Positions 42,975 through 50,527 of a stretch of 64,000 nucleotides of DNA are shown in pieces. The position numbers and the translations under genes are program-made. Within the stretch, counting starts at the first letter, position 1; every line of letters begins with the position of its first letter. The notes below the pieces were generated by a model. It was not told the DNA's origin and searched no databases. It saw only the letters and a list, made by a program, of their open reading frames with translations. Source of the stretch: Limnohabitans sp. Rim47 (GTDB lineage: Bacteria; Pseudomonadota; Gammaproteobacteria; Burkholderiales; Burkholderiaceae_C); contig NZ_FBYA01000001.1 of assembly GCF_001517545.1 (NCBI RefSeq), positions 716,930 through 780,929 of the forward strand. The letters run 5' to 3'.

Positions 42975-43010
42975 GAATTGAAAAAGCGACCTAGGCCGCT
43001 TTTTCAATTC
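42975..43010. terminator. 14-base inverted repeat, probable bidirectional terminator
   Basis: GAATTGAAAAAGCG (42975-42988) is complementary to CGCTTTTTCAATTC (42997-43010) with an eight-base loop containing CCTAGG. The five A and five T inside the stem act as A/T tracts for the inner GCG/CGC hairpin. It lies between the convergent decarboxylase and fabI genes. Confidence 0.7.
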
Positions 43011-43038
43011 CGGAGGATGCGCCGGTTCAGTGCCGATT

Positions 43039-43064
43039 GTGAGCGCCTGCAGCCCATCGCTCAC
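43039..43064. repeat. Short inverted repeat
   Basis: GTGAGCG (43039-43045) is complementary to CGCTCAC (43058-43064) with a 12-base loop. It is one of four inverted repeats in this gap. Alone it would be weak evidence. Confidence 0.5.
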
Positions 43065-43135
43065 GCTTGACCACGCCAGTGTGTGTGCAGTGCGACGAAT
43101 TCCACCAAGCCCATCGTCACATGAACACCTGCTTA

Positions 43136-43220
43136 GCCTGAGGCAAGGCGGGCGCTGAACCGGGCGATTTGGCGAGCGAAGCGAGTTATGAGCCCGGGCA
43201 GCGCCCGCCTTGTCTCAGGC
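43136..43220. repeat. 22-base inverted repeat with 41-base loop
   Basis: The left arm at 43136-43157 and right arm at 43199-43220 are complementary at 21 of 22 positions, the exception being a G-T pair. CCGGGC and GCCCGG inside the loop can extend pairing. It ends 40 bases before the fabI stop. Confidence 0.88.
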
Positions 43221-43259
43221 GGTCTTAAAAACGGCCCATAACCAGGGCTCAGAACACCA

Positions 43260-44075
43260 TCATTCAGCCGCAGCAGGCTCCGCAATCCCACCGACGACCT
43301 GGCTGAAACCACCGTCCACATACGTGATCTCTGCGGTCACGCCGGCTGCCAAGTCGCTCAACAAGAACGCCGCCACATTGCCCACATCGTCAATGGTCAC
43401 GTTGCGGCGAATCGGCGAAGCCTCAGCTACCACCGACAAAATCTTGCCAAAACCTTTGATGCCGCTGGCGGCCAGGGTCTTGATGGGGCCTGCCGAGATG
43501 CCATTGGCCCGCAGGCCACGATTTTGGCTGCCCAGTGATTCAGCCAAGTAGCGCACCGACGCTTCCAGGCTGGCCTTGGCCAAACCCATCGTGTTGTAGT
43601 TGGGCACGGTGCGGATCGCGCCGAGATAAGTCAGGGTCAGCACGGCCGACTTGTCGTTCAAGTAAGGCAGGGCTGCTTTGGCCATGGCAGGGAAGCTGTA
43701 GGCGCTGATGTCGTGCGCGATCTTGAAGCCTTCACGTGACAGACCGTCCAAAAAGTCGCCTGCAATGGCTTCGCGCGGGGCATAGCCAATCGCGTGCACA
43801 AAGCCGTCGATCTTGGGCCAAGTGGCTGACAAATCGGTGAACAGCTTTTCGATCTGCTCGTCACTGCCCACGTCGCAGTCAAAAATCAACTTGGAATCAA
43901 AGTCGGCTGCGAACTCGGTGATGCGGTCCTTGAAGCGTTCGCCCACGTAGCTGAATGCCAGCTCGGCGCCTTGCGCGTGGCAGGCCTTGGCGATGCCATA
44001 GGCGATCGAGCGGTTGGACAACACGCCGGTGATCAACAGCTTTTTGCCCGACAGAAATCCTGTTTTTGTAGTCAT
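43260..44075 (-). CDS. fabI: Enoyl-[acyl-carrier-protein] reductase (NADH) FabI
   Basis: A 271-residue divergent short-chain dehydrogenase catalysing the last step of fatty acid elongation. It shows GKKLLITGVLSNRSIAYGIA near residue 8, the NAD-site stretch GFVHAIGYAPREA near 87 and the catalytic Y-x6-K as YNTMGLAKASLEASVRYLAE near 155-163. ANGISAGPIKTLAASGIKGF follows. AGGAG precedes the ATG at 44075; a longer reading to 44126 overlaps the divergent yejA region and is rejected. The fabI-yej divergent pair is common in this group. FabI is the target of triclosan-type inhibitors. Confidence 0.96.
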   Translation of the reverse strand: MTTKTGFLSGKKLLITGVLSNRSIAYGIAKACHAQGAELAFSYVGERFKDRITEFAADFDSKLIFDCDVGSDEQIEKLFTDLSATWPKIDGFVHAIGYAPREAIAGDFLDGLSREGFKIAHDISAYSFPAMAKAALPYLNDKSAVLTLTYLGAIRTVPNYNTMGLAKASLEASVRYLAESLGSQNRGLRANGISAGPIKTLAASGIKGFGKILSVVAEASPIRRNVTIDDVGNVAAFLLSDLAAGVTAEITYVDGGFSQVVGGIAEPAAAE

Positions 44076-44112
44076 GTCTTCAACTCCTGGAAAATGTGTG
44101 CAGAATTGTCGC

Positions 44113-46038
44113 ATGCGAAGACCCATGGCCCGATTTTGGACTCACTGCTTGCTGGCCTTCGGGCTCTGGACGACGGCCACCGCGTGGGCGGCGCATGCCT
44201 ATGCGCAGTTTGGCGACATTCGCTACCCCGCTGGTTTTGCCCACTTCTCTTATGTGAACCCTGCGGCACCCAAAGGCGGTGAGATCGTTTTGGTGCCTCC
44301 TACGCGGCAATCCAACTTTGACAAATACAACCCCTTCACCCTCAAAGGCAGCGCGCCCCCGGCCATGCTGAGCATGTTGTTTGACACCTTGCTGGTGGGC
44401 AATATGGACGAGCCGACCACGGCTTATGGTTTGCTGGCTTCGGACATTCAGGTGGCGTCTGACCGCATGTCAGTGACTTTTCAGATCCATCCGCAAGCCC
44501 GCTTTCACAATGGAGACCCGGTCTTGGCCGCTGATGTGCGCCACACCTTTGAACGCCTGACCAGCAAGCAAGCGGCCCCACAGTACCGCACCTATTTTTC
44601 TGAGGTCAAAGCCGCCACGGTTGTGGGCGAGCGCAGTATTCGATTTGATTTTGTCCGGCCCAACAGCGAACTGCCCTTGATCGTGGGCAGCTTGCCGGTG
44701 TTCAGCCAAAAGTGGGGTCTACAAGGCAAAGTGCACACGCCGCTGGATCAGATGGTCATGGAGGTTCCCATCGCGTCAGGCCCTTACCGCGTCGGTCCTG
44801 TGCAATTTGGCAAAGACATCACCTATGTGCGCGACACGGCTTATTGGGCCAAAGACCTGAATGTGCGCAAGGGCCTGTTCAACTTTGACCGCATCACCTA
44901 CAAAATTTACAAAGACAGCACCGCGCAGCTCGAAGCCTTCAAGGCGGGCGAGTTCGATTACATGCAGTCATTCATTGCGCGGGAGTGGGCCAGGGCCTTC
45001 ACGGGCCGTGCATTCGAGCGCGGCGAGTTGATCAAGGCCGAGTTGCCGCACGGCAATGCGGGCGACTTTCAGGGCTTTCAGTTCAACCTGCGCCGCGACA
45101 AGTTCAAGGATGTGCGTGTGCGCCAAGCGATCGCGCTGGCCATGGACTTTGAGTGGTTGAATCGCCAGCTGTTTTACAACGCCTACAGCCGCGTGCGTGG
45201 GTACTTTGTGGCCAGCGACTTCGAGGCCAAAGGCCGACCCGGCAACGATGAATTGGCTTTGCTGCAGCCTTTGAAGGCCAAGTTGCCTGCCGCTGTGTTC
45301 GAGCAGGATGTGCCCCAGCCGCCCAAGACGGATCTGGCTGTCGATTCTGGGCACACCTTGCGCGACCACCTGCGCCAAGCGCGCGATTTGCTGAAGGATG
45401 CCGGTTGGACTTACCGCGATGGCGCTTTGCGCAACGCCACTGGCCAGGCGCTGACGCTCGAATTTTTGGACAGTTCGGGTTCCATGGGGCGTGTGGTCAC
45501 CCCGTTTGCCAAAAACCTGGAAAAGCTGGGCATTCAGGTGCAGTACAAAGTGATCGACTTTGCGTTGCTGCAAAAACGCATGGACGTGTTTGACTTTGAC
45601 ATCGTCAGCAACCGCACCGTGGGCAGTGAAGCGCCAGGCACTGAATTGCTGGAGCGCTTTGGTAGCAAGTCAGCCGATGTCGAAGGCTCGGGCAATGTGC
45701 TGGGCCTGAAAGACCCAGCCGTTGATGCACTGCTGGACAAAGTGGTGAGCGCCACCACCCGCCCCGAGTTGGTCGCCAGTTTGCGGGCGCTGGACCGCGT
45801 GTTGCGCCACGGCCATTACGTGGTGCCGCATTGGTATGGTGCGGTGCACCGTGTGTCTTGGCGCGACGCTGCCTTTGCGCGGCCTGCCCATTTGCCTCGT
45901 TATTACCAACCAGAGACCTTGGTCACTTCGGTCTGGTGGTCCAAGCGGGCGGGGGCGGCGCCTGGAGCCTTGTCCACAAGCGTCATTGCGCCGTCCAACG
46001 CAGCTGTCGGCGATGCCGCTGACAAGAAAGGCCCTTGA
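44113..46038 (+). CDS. yejA: Peptide ABC transporter substrate-binding protein YejA-like
   Basis: A 641-residue family-5 extracellular solute-binding protein with an N-terminal signal peptide (hydrophobic to about residue 30, ending HAYAQFGD). Typical YejA text is YVNPAAPKGGEIVLVPP, then NPFTLKGSAPPAMLSMLFDT and NRQLFYNAYSRVRGYFV near residue 355. It captures oligopeptides, in some species microcin C-like peptide-nucleotides, for YejBEF. ATG 44113 is the first start giving a good signal peptide; ATG 44125 is also possible. It is divergent from fabI with 37 bases between starts and heads yejABEF. Confidence 0.9.
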   Translation: MRRPMARFWTHCLLAFGLWTTATAWAAHAYAQFGDIRYPAGFAHFSYVNPAAPKGGEIVLVPPTRQSNFDKYNPFTLKGSAPPAMLSMLFDTLLVGNMDEPTTAYGLLASDIQVASDRMSVTFQIHPQARFHNGDPVLAADVRHTFERLTSKQAAPQYRTYFSEVKAATVVGERSIRFDFVRPNSELPLIVGSLPVFSQKWGLQGKVHTPLDQMVMEVPIASGPYRVGPVQFGKDITYVRDTAYWAKDLNVRKGLFNFDRITYKIYKDSTAQLEAFKAGEFDYMQSFIAREWARAFTGRAFERGELIKAELPHGNAGDFQGFQFNLRRDKFKDVRVRQAIALAMDFEWLNRQLFYNAYSRVRGYFVASDFEAKGRPGNDELALLQPLKAKLPAAVFEQDVPQPPKTDLAVDSGHTLRDHLRQARDLLKDAGWTYRDGALRNATGQALTLEFLDSSGSMGRVVTPFAKNLEKLGIQVQYKVIDFALLQKRMDVFDFDIVSNRTVGSEAPGTELLERFGSKSADVEGSGNVLGLKDPAVDALLDKVVSATTRPELVASLRALDRVLRHGHYVVPHWYGAVHRVSWRDAAFARPAHLPRYYQPETLVTSVWWSKRAGAAPGALSTSVIAPSNAAVGDAADKKGP

Positions 46039-46041
46039 TCC

Positions 46042-47079
46042 ATGCTGGCCTACATTTTCAAACGCTTGTTGTGGATGGTGCCCACCTTGTTGGGCGTTTT
46101 GTTGATGACTTTTGCGGTGATCCAGTTTGTGCCCGGTGGTCCGGTGGAACAAATGGTGGCCCAATTGCAAGGGCGCGATACGGGCGGGGAGGGCGCCGCT
46201 GCTGCGGGCAGTGCTTACCGGGGCCGACAAGGCGTGGATGCAGCCCGCATTGCCGAGATCAAAACCCTTTATGGTTTTGACAAGCCACCCACGGAGCGCT
46301 TTTGGATGATGCTCAAACAATTTGCACAGTTCGATCTGGGCAAAAGTTTTTTCTACCCCAAAGACGTTTGGGGCCTGATCCAAGAAAAACTGCCGGTCTC
46401 GATCAGCTTGGGCTTGTGGACGTTTTTCCTCAGTTACCTGGTGTCAGTGCCTTTGGGCATTGCCAAGGCCGTGCGTGCGGGCACGCGCTTTGACACGCTC
46501 ACCAGCTTGCTGGTGCTGGTCGGTTACGCGATTCCGGGCTTTGTGCTGGGGGTGGCATTGCTGGTGGTCTTTGGTGGGCAGTTGCAATGGTTTCCTCTGC
46601 GTGGCCTGACTTCGTCCAACTGGGAGCAATTGAGTTGGGGGGCCAAAGTGGTCGACTACCTGTGGCACATCGCCCTGCCGGTCACGGCCAGTGTGCTGGG
46701 TTCTTTTGCGGTCATCACCATGCTGACCAAGAACGCATTTTTGGAAGAAATCCGCAAGCAATACGTACTGACAGCCCGTGCCAAAGGCTTGAGCGAGAAC
46801 AGGGTGCTTTACCGCCATGTCATGCGCAACGCTTTGATCCCGCTGGTCACTGGTTTTCCTGCCGCTTTCATCGGGGCATTTTTCACCGGCTCTTTGTTGA
46901 TCGAAACCTTGTTCTCGCTCGACGGTCTGGGTTTGCTCAGCTACGAATCGGTCATTCGGCGTGACTATCCGGTGGTGCTGGGCACTTTGTATTTGTTCAC
47001 CCTGATTGGCTTGGTGACCAAGCTCGTCAGTGACCTTTGTTATGTGTGGGTGGACCCCCGCGTGAAGTTCGACACATGA
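46042..47079 (+). CDS. yejB: Microcin C/oligopeptide ABC transporter permease YejB
   Basis: A 345-residue inner-membrane permease with an N-terminal helix (LLWMVPTLLGVLLMTFAVIQ) and five more in the BPD_transp_1 domain. The family opening FVPGGPVEQMVAQLQG and the EAA-loop text ARAKGLSENRVLYRHVMRNA near residue 248, which contacts the ATPase, are clear. It starts 3 bases after yejA and overlaps yejE by ATGA. Confidence 0.94.
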   Translation: MLAYIFKRLLWMVPTLLGVLLMTFAVIQFVPGGPVEQMVAQLQGRDTGGEGAAAAGSAYRGRQGVDAARIAEIKTLYGFDKPPTERFWMMLKQFAQFDLGKSFFYPKDVWGLIQEKLPVSISLGLWTFFLSYLVSVPLGIAKAVRAGTRFDTLTSLLVLVGYAIPGFVLGVALLVVFGGQLQWFPLRGLTSSNWEQLSWGAKVVDYLWHIALPVTASVLGSFAVITMLTKNAFLEEIRKQYVLTARAKGLSENRVLYRHVMRNALIPLVTGFPAAFIGAFFTGSLLIETLFSLDGLGLLSYESVIRRDYPVVLGTLYLFTLIGLVTKLVSDLCYVWVDPRVKFDT

Positions 47080-48131
47080 GCGCATCTGCAACTTCTTGTT
47101 TGGCACCTCAGGCCTCGCCATCGGCCCGAGCTTGGCAGCGCTTCAAGGGCAACCGCCTGGGTTTGGGAAGTCTGCTCATTTTTGTCACCCTGTTCTTTCT
47201 TAGCCTGGGGGCCGAGTTCTTGTCGAACGACAAACCGCTGGTCGTGCGCTTTCAGGGTCAGTGGTACTTTCCAGTCGTGCAGACCTTGCCCGAAAAGCTG
47301 TTCGGTGGCGACTTTGAAACCCCCGCCGATTACCTGGACCCTTTCATCCAGCAACAACTGAGCAAGGATGGCAACTGGGCTTTGCAAGCGCCAAACCCCT
47401 ACCACCACAGCACGCTCGATTACTTTGCCCCTCTGCCCAACCCTGCGCCACCCAGTGCACGCAACTGGCTGGGCACCGACGACCGCGGGCGCGATGTATT
47501 GGCACGTTTGCTGTACGGGTTTCGCGTGTCCGTTTTGTTCGCATTGGCCTTGACCATCTTTGGCGTGTTGCTGGGTGTGTTGACGGGGGCTGTGCAAGGT
47601 TTCTTTGCGGGCAAGATCGATCTGGTGTTCCAGCGGTTTATCGAAATCTGGAGCGCCATGCCTGAGCTGTATTTGCTCATCATCTTCTCGGCGGTGTTCG
47701 AGCCCAGCGTGGGTTTGTTGCTGGTCCTGTTAAGTCTGTTTGGCTGGATGGGCTTGTCCGACTATGTGCGGGCCGAGTTCTTGCGCAACCGCCAACTCGA
47801 TTACGTCAAGTCGGCTCGTGCTCTGGGTTTGGGGCATTGGCAAATCATGTGGCGGCACGTGCTGCCCAACAGCATGACCCCGGTAGTCACCTTTTTGCCC
47901 TTCCGCATGAGTGGCGCCATTCTGGCTTTGACATCGCTTGATTTTTTGGGTCTGGGGGTTCCACCCGGCACACCGTCTTTGGGTGAACTGCTCGCTCAAG
48001 GCAAAAACAACATCGATGCTTGGTGGATTTCGATCTCTACCTTTGGGGTGTTGGTGGTGACCTTGCTGCTGCTCACCTTTATGGGCGATGCCTTGCGTGA
48101 CGCGCTGGACCCGCGAAAGGTGGACGCATGA
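47076..48131 (+). CDS. yejE: Microcin C/oligopeptide ABC transporter permease YejE
   Basis: A 351-residue permease partner of YejB. An N-terminal OppC-type segment (RAWQRFKGNRLGLGSLLIFV) is followed by a periplasmic insert (about residues 45-130) ending at NWLGTDDRGRDVLARLLYGF. The permease domain carries the EAA loop SARALGLGHWQIMWRHVLPN near residue 250. ATG 47076 overlaps the yejB stop; a longer reading inside yejB is rejected. It overlaps yejF by ATGA. Confidence 0.94.
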   Translation: MSASATSCLAPQASPSARAWQRFKGNRLGLGSLLIFVTLFFLSLGAEFLSNDKPLVVRFQGQWYFPVVQTLPEKLFGGDFETPADYLDPFIQQQLSKDGNWALQAPNPYHHSTLDYFAPLPNPAPPSARNWLGTDDRGRDVLARLLYGFRVSVLFALALTIFGVLLGVLTGAVQGFFAGKIDLVFQRFIEIWSAMPELYLLIIFSAVFEPSVGLLLVLLSLFGWMGLSDYVRAEFLRNRQLDYVKSARALGLGHWQIMWRHVLPNSMTPVVTFLPFRMSGAILALTSLDFLGLGVPPGTPSLGELLAQGKNNIDAWWISISTFGVLVVTLLLLTFMGDALRDALDPRKVDA

Positions 48132-49741
48132 ACGCGAACCCAAGTCAGCCTTTGCTGGAGTTGAAAGACCTGGATGTGGCCTTCGCCGGGCAGTCGGTGG
48201 TGCAAGGTGTGAATCTGAGCATTCGCGCCGGTGAGCGTGTGGCCTTGGTTGGGGAGTCGGGCTCGGGCAAGTCGGTCACGGCCTTGTCTGTGCTGCGTTT
48301 GCTGGAGTCGGCAAAGCTGACGGGCCAGGTGATGTGGCAAGGGCGAGATTTGTTGCAACAGTCGCCTGCCGAGATGCAGCGCATCCGAGGCGACGAGATC
48401 GCCATGATTTTTCAGGAGCCGATGACCGCGCTCAACCCTTTGATGACGGTGGGGCAGCAAATCTCGGAGGTGCTGCAACTCAAAAAAGGGCTGACCCGGC
48501 GCGACGCCGATGCCCGCGCCGTGCAGTGGTTGCTTGATACCGGTATAGATGACCCGCGCCGTCGCTTTAGCGCTTATCCTCATGAACTTTCGGGGGGCCA
48601 AAGGCAGCGCGCCATGATGGCCATGGCTGTGGCTTCAGAGCCCCAATTGCTGCTGGCCGATGAGCCAACCACCGCTCTGGACGCCAGTCTGCGCTTGCAA
48701 ATGCTGAATTTGTTGGCCGATTTGCAACAAAAAACCGGCATGGCTGTGCTCTTGATCACCCATGACCTGGCCTTGGTTCGCCACTTCACCGACCATGTGG
48801 CTGTCATGGAAAAAGGCCGCTTGGTGGAGCAGGGCACTTTGTCGGAGGTGTTTGCGCGACCGCAGCACCCGTACACCCAAAAGCTGCTGGACAGTCGACC
48901 CAGCCGGGAAGGTTTGGTGCATGTGTCTGCCCATTCTGCTGCCAAGCCACTGCTCGAAGCCAAAGGCTTGCGGGTCCGATACCCCATGGCGGTGCCTGGC
49001 GTGCGGGCTTGGTTTCAAAAAAACCATTTCACGGCCGTGCACGGCGCCGACTTCAGCATCATGCCGGGCAGCACCTTGGGTGTGATGGGCGAGTCGGGCT
49101 CAGGCAAGTCCAGCTTGGCGCAAGCGGTTCTTGGCTTAATCCCTTTTGATGGAGCGTTGTCCTTTGGCGGGCAGACCTGGCAAAACATCCCCGCACGCGA
49201 CAAAGCGCTGCGGCGGCGTGTCCAGGTGGTTTTTCAGGACCCTTATGGCAGCTTGTCACCGCGCATGACGGTGGGCGAAATCGTCTCTGAGGGGCTTCGC
49301 CTGCACCATGCTCAGGCCTCTGCAAGCCAAATCGAGGCCCAGGTTTTGACCACTTTGGCCGAAGTCGGTCTGAGCATTGCAGCATTTCCGGATTTGCTCA
49401 GCCGATACCCTCACTCGTTCTCGGGCGGCCAAAGGCAACGCATTGCTTTGGCGAGGGCCTTGGTTGTAGGCCCTGATTTACTGGTGCTGGACGAACCCAC
49501 CAGCGCACTGGATGTGACGGTTCAAAAGCAAATCCTGAAATTACTGCAAGAATTGCAGACCAAGCGCGGCATGGCTTATTTGTTGATCACCCACGATATC
49601 GACGTTTTGCGTGCCATGGCCCACCAAGTGATGGTGCTTCAGGAGGGGCGAATCGTTGAGGCGGGACCGGCCGAGCAAGTTCTGCATGAGTCGCGCCACG
49701 CCTACACCCGTAGTTTGCTGGCAGCCTTTCCAAACGAGTGA
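48128..49741 (+). CDS. yejF: Microcin C/oligopeptide ABC transporter ATP-binding protein YejF
   Basis: A 537-residue ATPase with two fused ABC domains, as is usual for YejF. Domain 1 has GESGSGKSVTALSVLR near residue 40, ELSGGQRQRAMMAMAVA near 155 and LLADEPTTALD. Domain 2 has GESGSGKSSLAQAVLG near 322, SFSGGQRQRIALARALV near 432 and VLDEPTSALDVTVQKQ. An oligopeptide-transporter C-terminal motif (RPQHPYTQKLLDSRPS) follows domain 1. It is the last gene of yejABEF. The next hairpin, at 49824-49855, could end this operon or act as the rimP leader. Confidence 0.95.
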   Translation: MNANPSQPLLELKDLDVAFAGQSVVQGVNLSIRAGERVALVGESGSGKSVTALSVLRLLESAKLTGQVMWQGRDLLQQSPAEMQRIRGDEIAMIFQEPMTALNPLMTVGQQISEVLQLKKGLTRRDADARAVQWLLDTGIDDPRRRFSAYPHELSGGQRQRAMMAMAVASEPQLLLADEPTTALDASLRLQMLNLLADLQQKTGMAVLLITHDLALVRHFTDHVAVMEKGRLVEQGTLSEVFARPQHPYTQKLLDSRPSREGLVHVSAHSAAKPLLEAKGLRVRYPMAVPGVRAWFQKNHFTAVHGADFSIMPGSTLGVMGESGSGKSSLAQAVLGLIPFDGALSFGGQTWQNIPARDKALRRRVQVVFQDPYGSLSPRMTVGEIVSEGLRLHHAQASASQIEAQVLTTLAEVGLSIAAFPDLLSRYPHSFSGGQRQRIALARALVVGPDLLVLDEPTSALDVTVQKQILKLLQELQTKRGMAYLLITHDIDVLRAMAHQVMVLQEGRIVEAGPAEQVLHESRHAYTRSLLAAFPNE

Positions 49742-49802
49742 ATTTCACGGTAAACAGAGCTTCATTTTCCTTAGAAATCACGCACTTAGCGCGTTTTTCG
49801 GC

Positions 49803-49808
49803 TAGAAT
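49803..49808 (+). promoter_or_regulatory. Putative -10 of the rimP-nusA-infB promoter
   Basis: TAGAAT in the context CGGCTAGAATACTCG resembles the GCTATAAT boxes seen elsewhere in the window. No good -35 is visible at 16-18 bases. Transcription from here would start just before the hairpin at 49824. Confidence 0.4.
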
Positions 49809-49823
49809 ACTCGCTTCACGACC

Positions 49824-49855
49824 AAACGGGCGGGTTTTCACCGCCCGTTTTTTTT
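49824..49855 (+). promoter_or_regulatory. Terminator-like hairpin in the rimP leader (possible attenuator)
   Basis: AAACGGGCGG (49824-49833) pairs with CCGCCCGTTT (49841-49850) around a seven-base loop, with eight T at 49848-49855. It has full intrinsic terminator form and ends 37 bases before the rimP start. It may end yejABEF read-through. Because a putative -10 lies between yejF and the hairpin, it may also attenuate the rimP-nusA-infB operon. In E. coli NusA regulates its own operon through leader terminators, and rimP-leader attenuators are known in other proteobacteria. Confidence 0.65.
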
Positions 49856-49892
49856 GGGTCTTTCTTTTTTAACGTTGATATTTCGAAGCTCT

Positions 49893-50456
49893 GTGGCACT
49901 GCAGCAAATTGTTCAAGAAACCGTGACTGGACTGGGTTATGACCTGGTTGAGATTGACCGCACTGCGGGCGGCTTGCTGCGCATCACCATCGACTGGCCA
50001 TGGCAGCCCGGTTCAGAGCCCTTCATCAACGTAGAAGACTGCGAAAAAGTCAATCGGCAACTGCAGTTCGCCCTCGAAGTCGATGGCGTTGCTTACAACC
50101 GGCTTGAGGTGTCCTCGCCCGGTATTGACCGCCCTTTGCGTCATGAAAAAGATTTTGAGCGTTTTGTCGGTGAGCTGATCGACCTCACCCTCAAGGCCCC
50201 GATGGGTGAAAACGCAGGCGGTCTTGTCAGTGCCAGCCGCAAAAAGTTTCGCGGCACCCTTGAGCGAACCGCCGCAGGTGATGGTTGGCAAATCGTCTGG
50301 AGTGACGAGCCCGTCGGTAAGCCCGGTCAAAGAATCAGTAAAAAACGAGTCCCTGCGCCTTTGCATGCGCTGGGTTTCACATTGGATGAGTTGCGCGAGG
50401 CCCGTTTGGCGCCCGTGGTGGATTTCAAAGGGCGCAAGCCAAAGGTTGAAGCCTGA
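49893..50456 (+). CDS. rimP: Ribosome maturation factor RimP
   Basis: A 187-residue 30S assembly factor acting on S12/S19 incorporation and the central pseudoknot. It begins VALQQIVQETVTGLGYDLVE and has VEDCEKVNRQLQFALEVDG near residue 47 and the strict family motif VSSPGIDRPLRHEKDFERF near 74. The C-terminal SH3-like domain contains FRGTLER. The GTG at 49893 is chosen for agreement with family N-termini; a TTG 18 bases upstream is an alternative. It heads the rimP-nusA-infB-rbfA-truB operon. Confidence 0.93.
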   Translation: MALQQIVQETVTGLGYDLVEIDRTAGGLLRITIDWPWQPGSEPFINVEDCEKVNRQLQFALEVDGVAYNRLEVSSPGIDRPLRHEKDFERFVGELIDLTLKAPMGENAGGLVSASRKKFRGTLERTAAGDGWQIVWSDEPVGKPGQRISKKRVPAPLHALGFTLDELREARLAPVVDFKGRKPKVEA

Positions 50457-50527
50457 CCGGTGTGTCGGGCTTTGCGCATTTTTATCGGGTCTGAACCGCA
50501 GACCCAGTGGAACAGGAGAGTCAAGTC

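Larger units (their letters stand above)
42838..43259. other. Gene-free region of 422 bases with four inverted repeats
   Basis: No convincing coding frame is present between the decarboxylase and the end of fabI. The region contains inverted repeats at 42889-42964, 42975-43010, 43039-43064 and 43136-43220, listed separately. The remaining sequence has no recognised motif. Confidence 0.7.

Noticed and set aside
42838..43259. Insertion sequence or its remnant
   Set aside because: There is no transposase fragment and no target-site duplication I can see; only hairpins are present.
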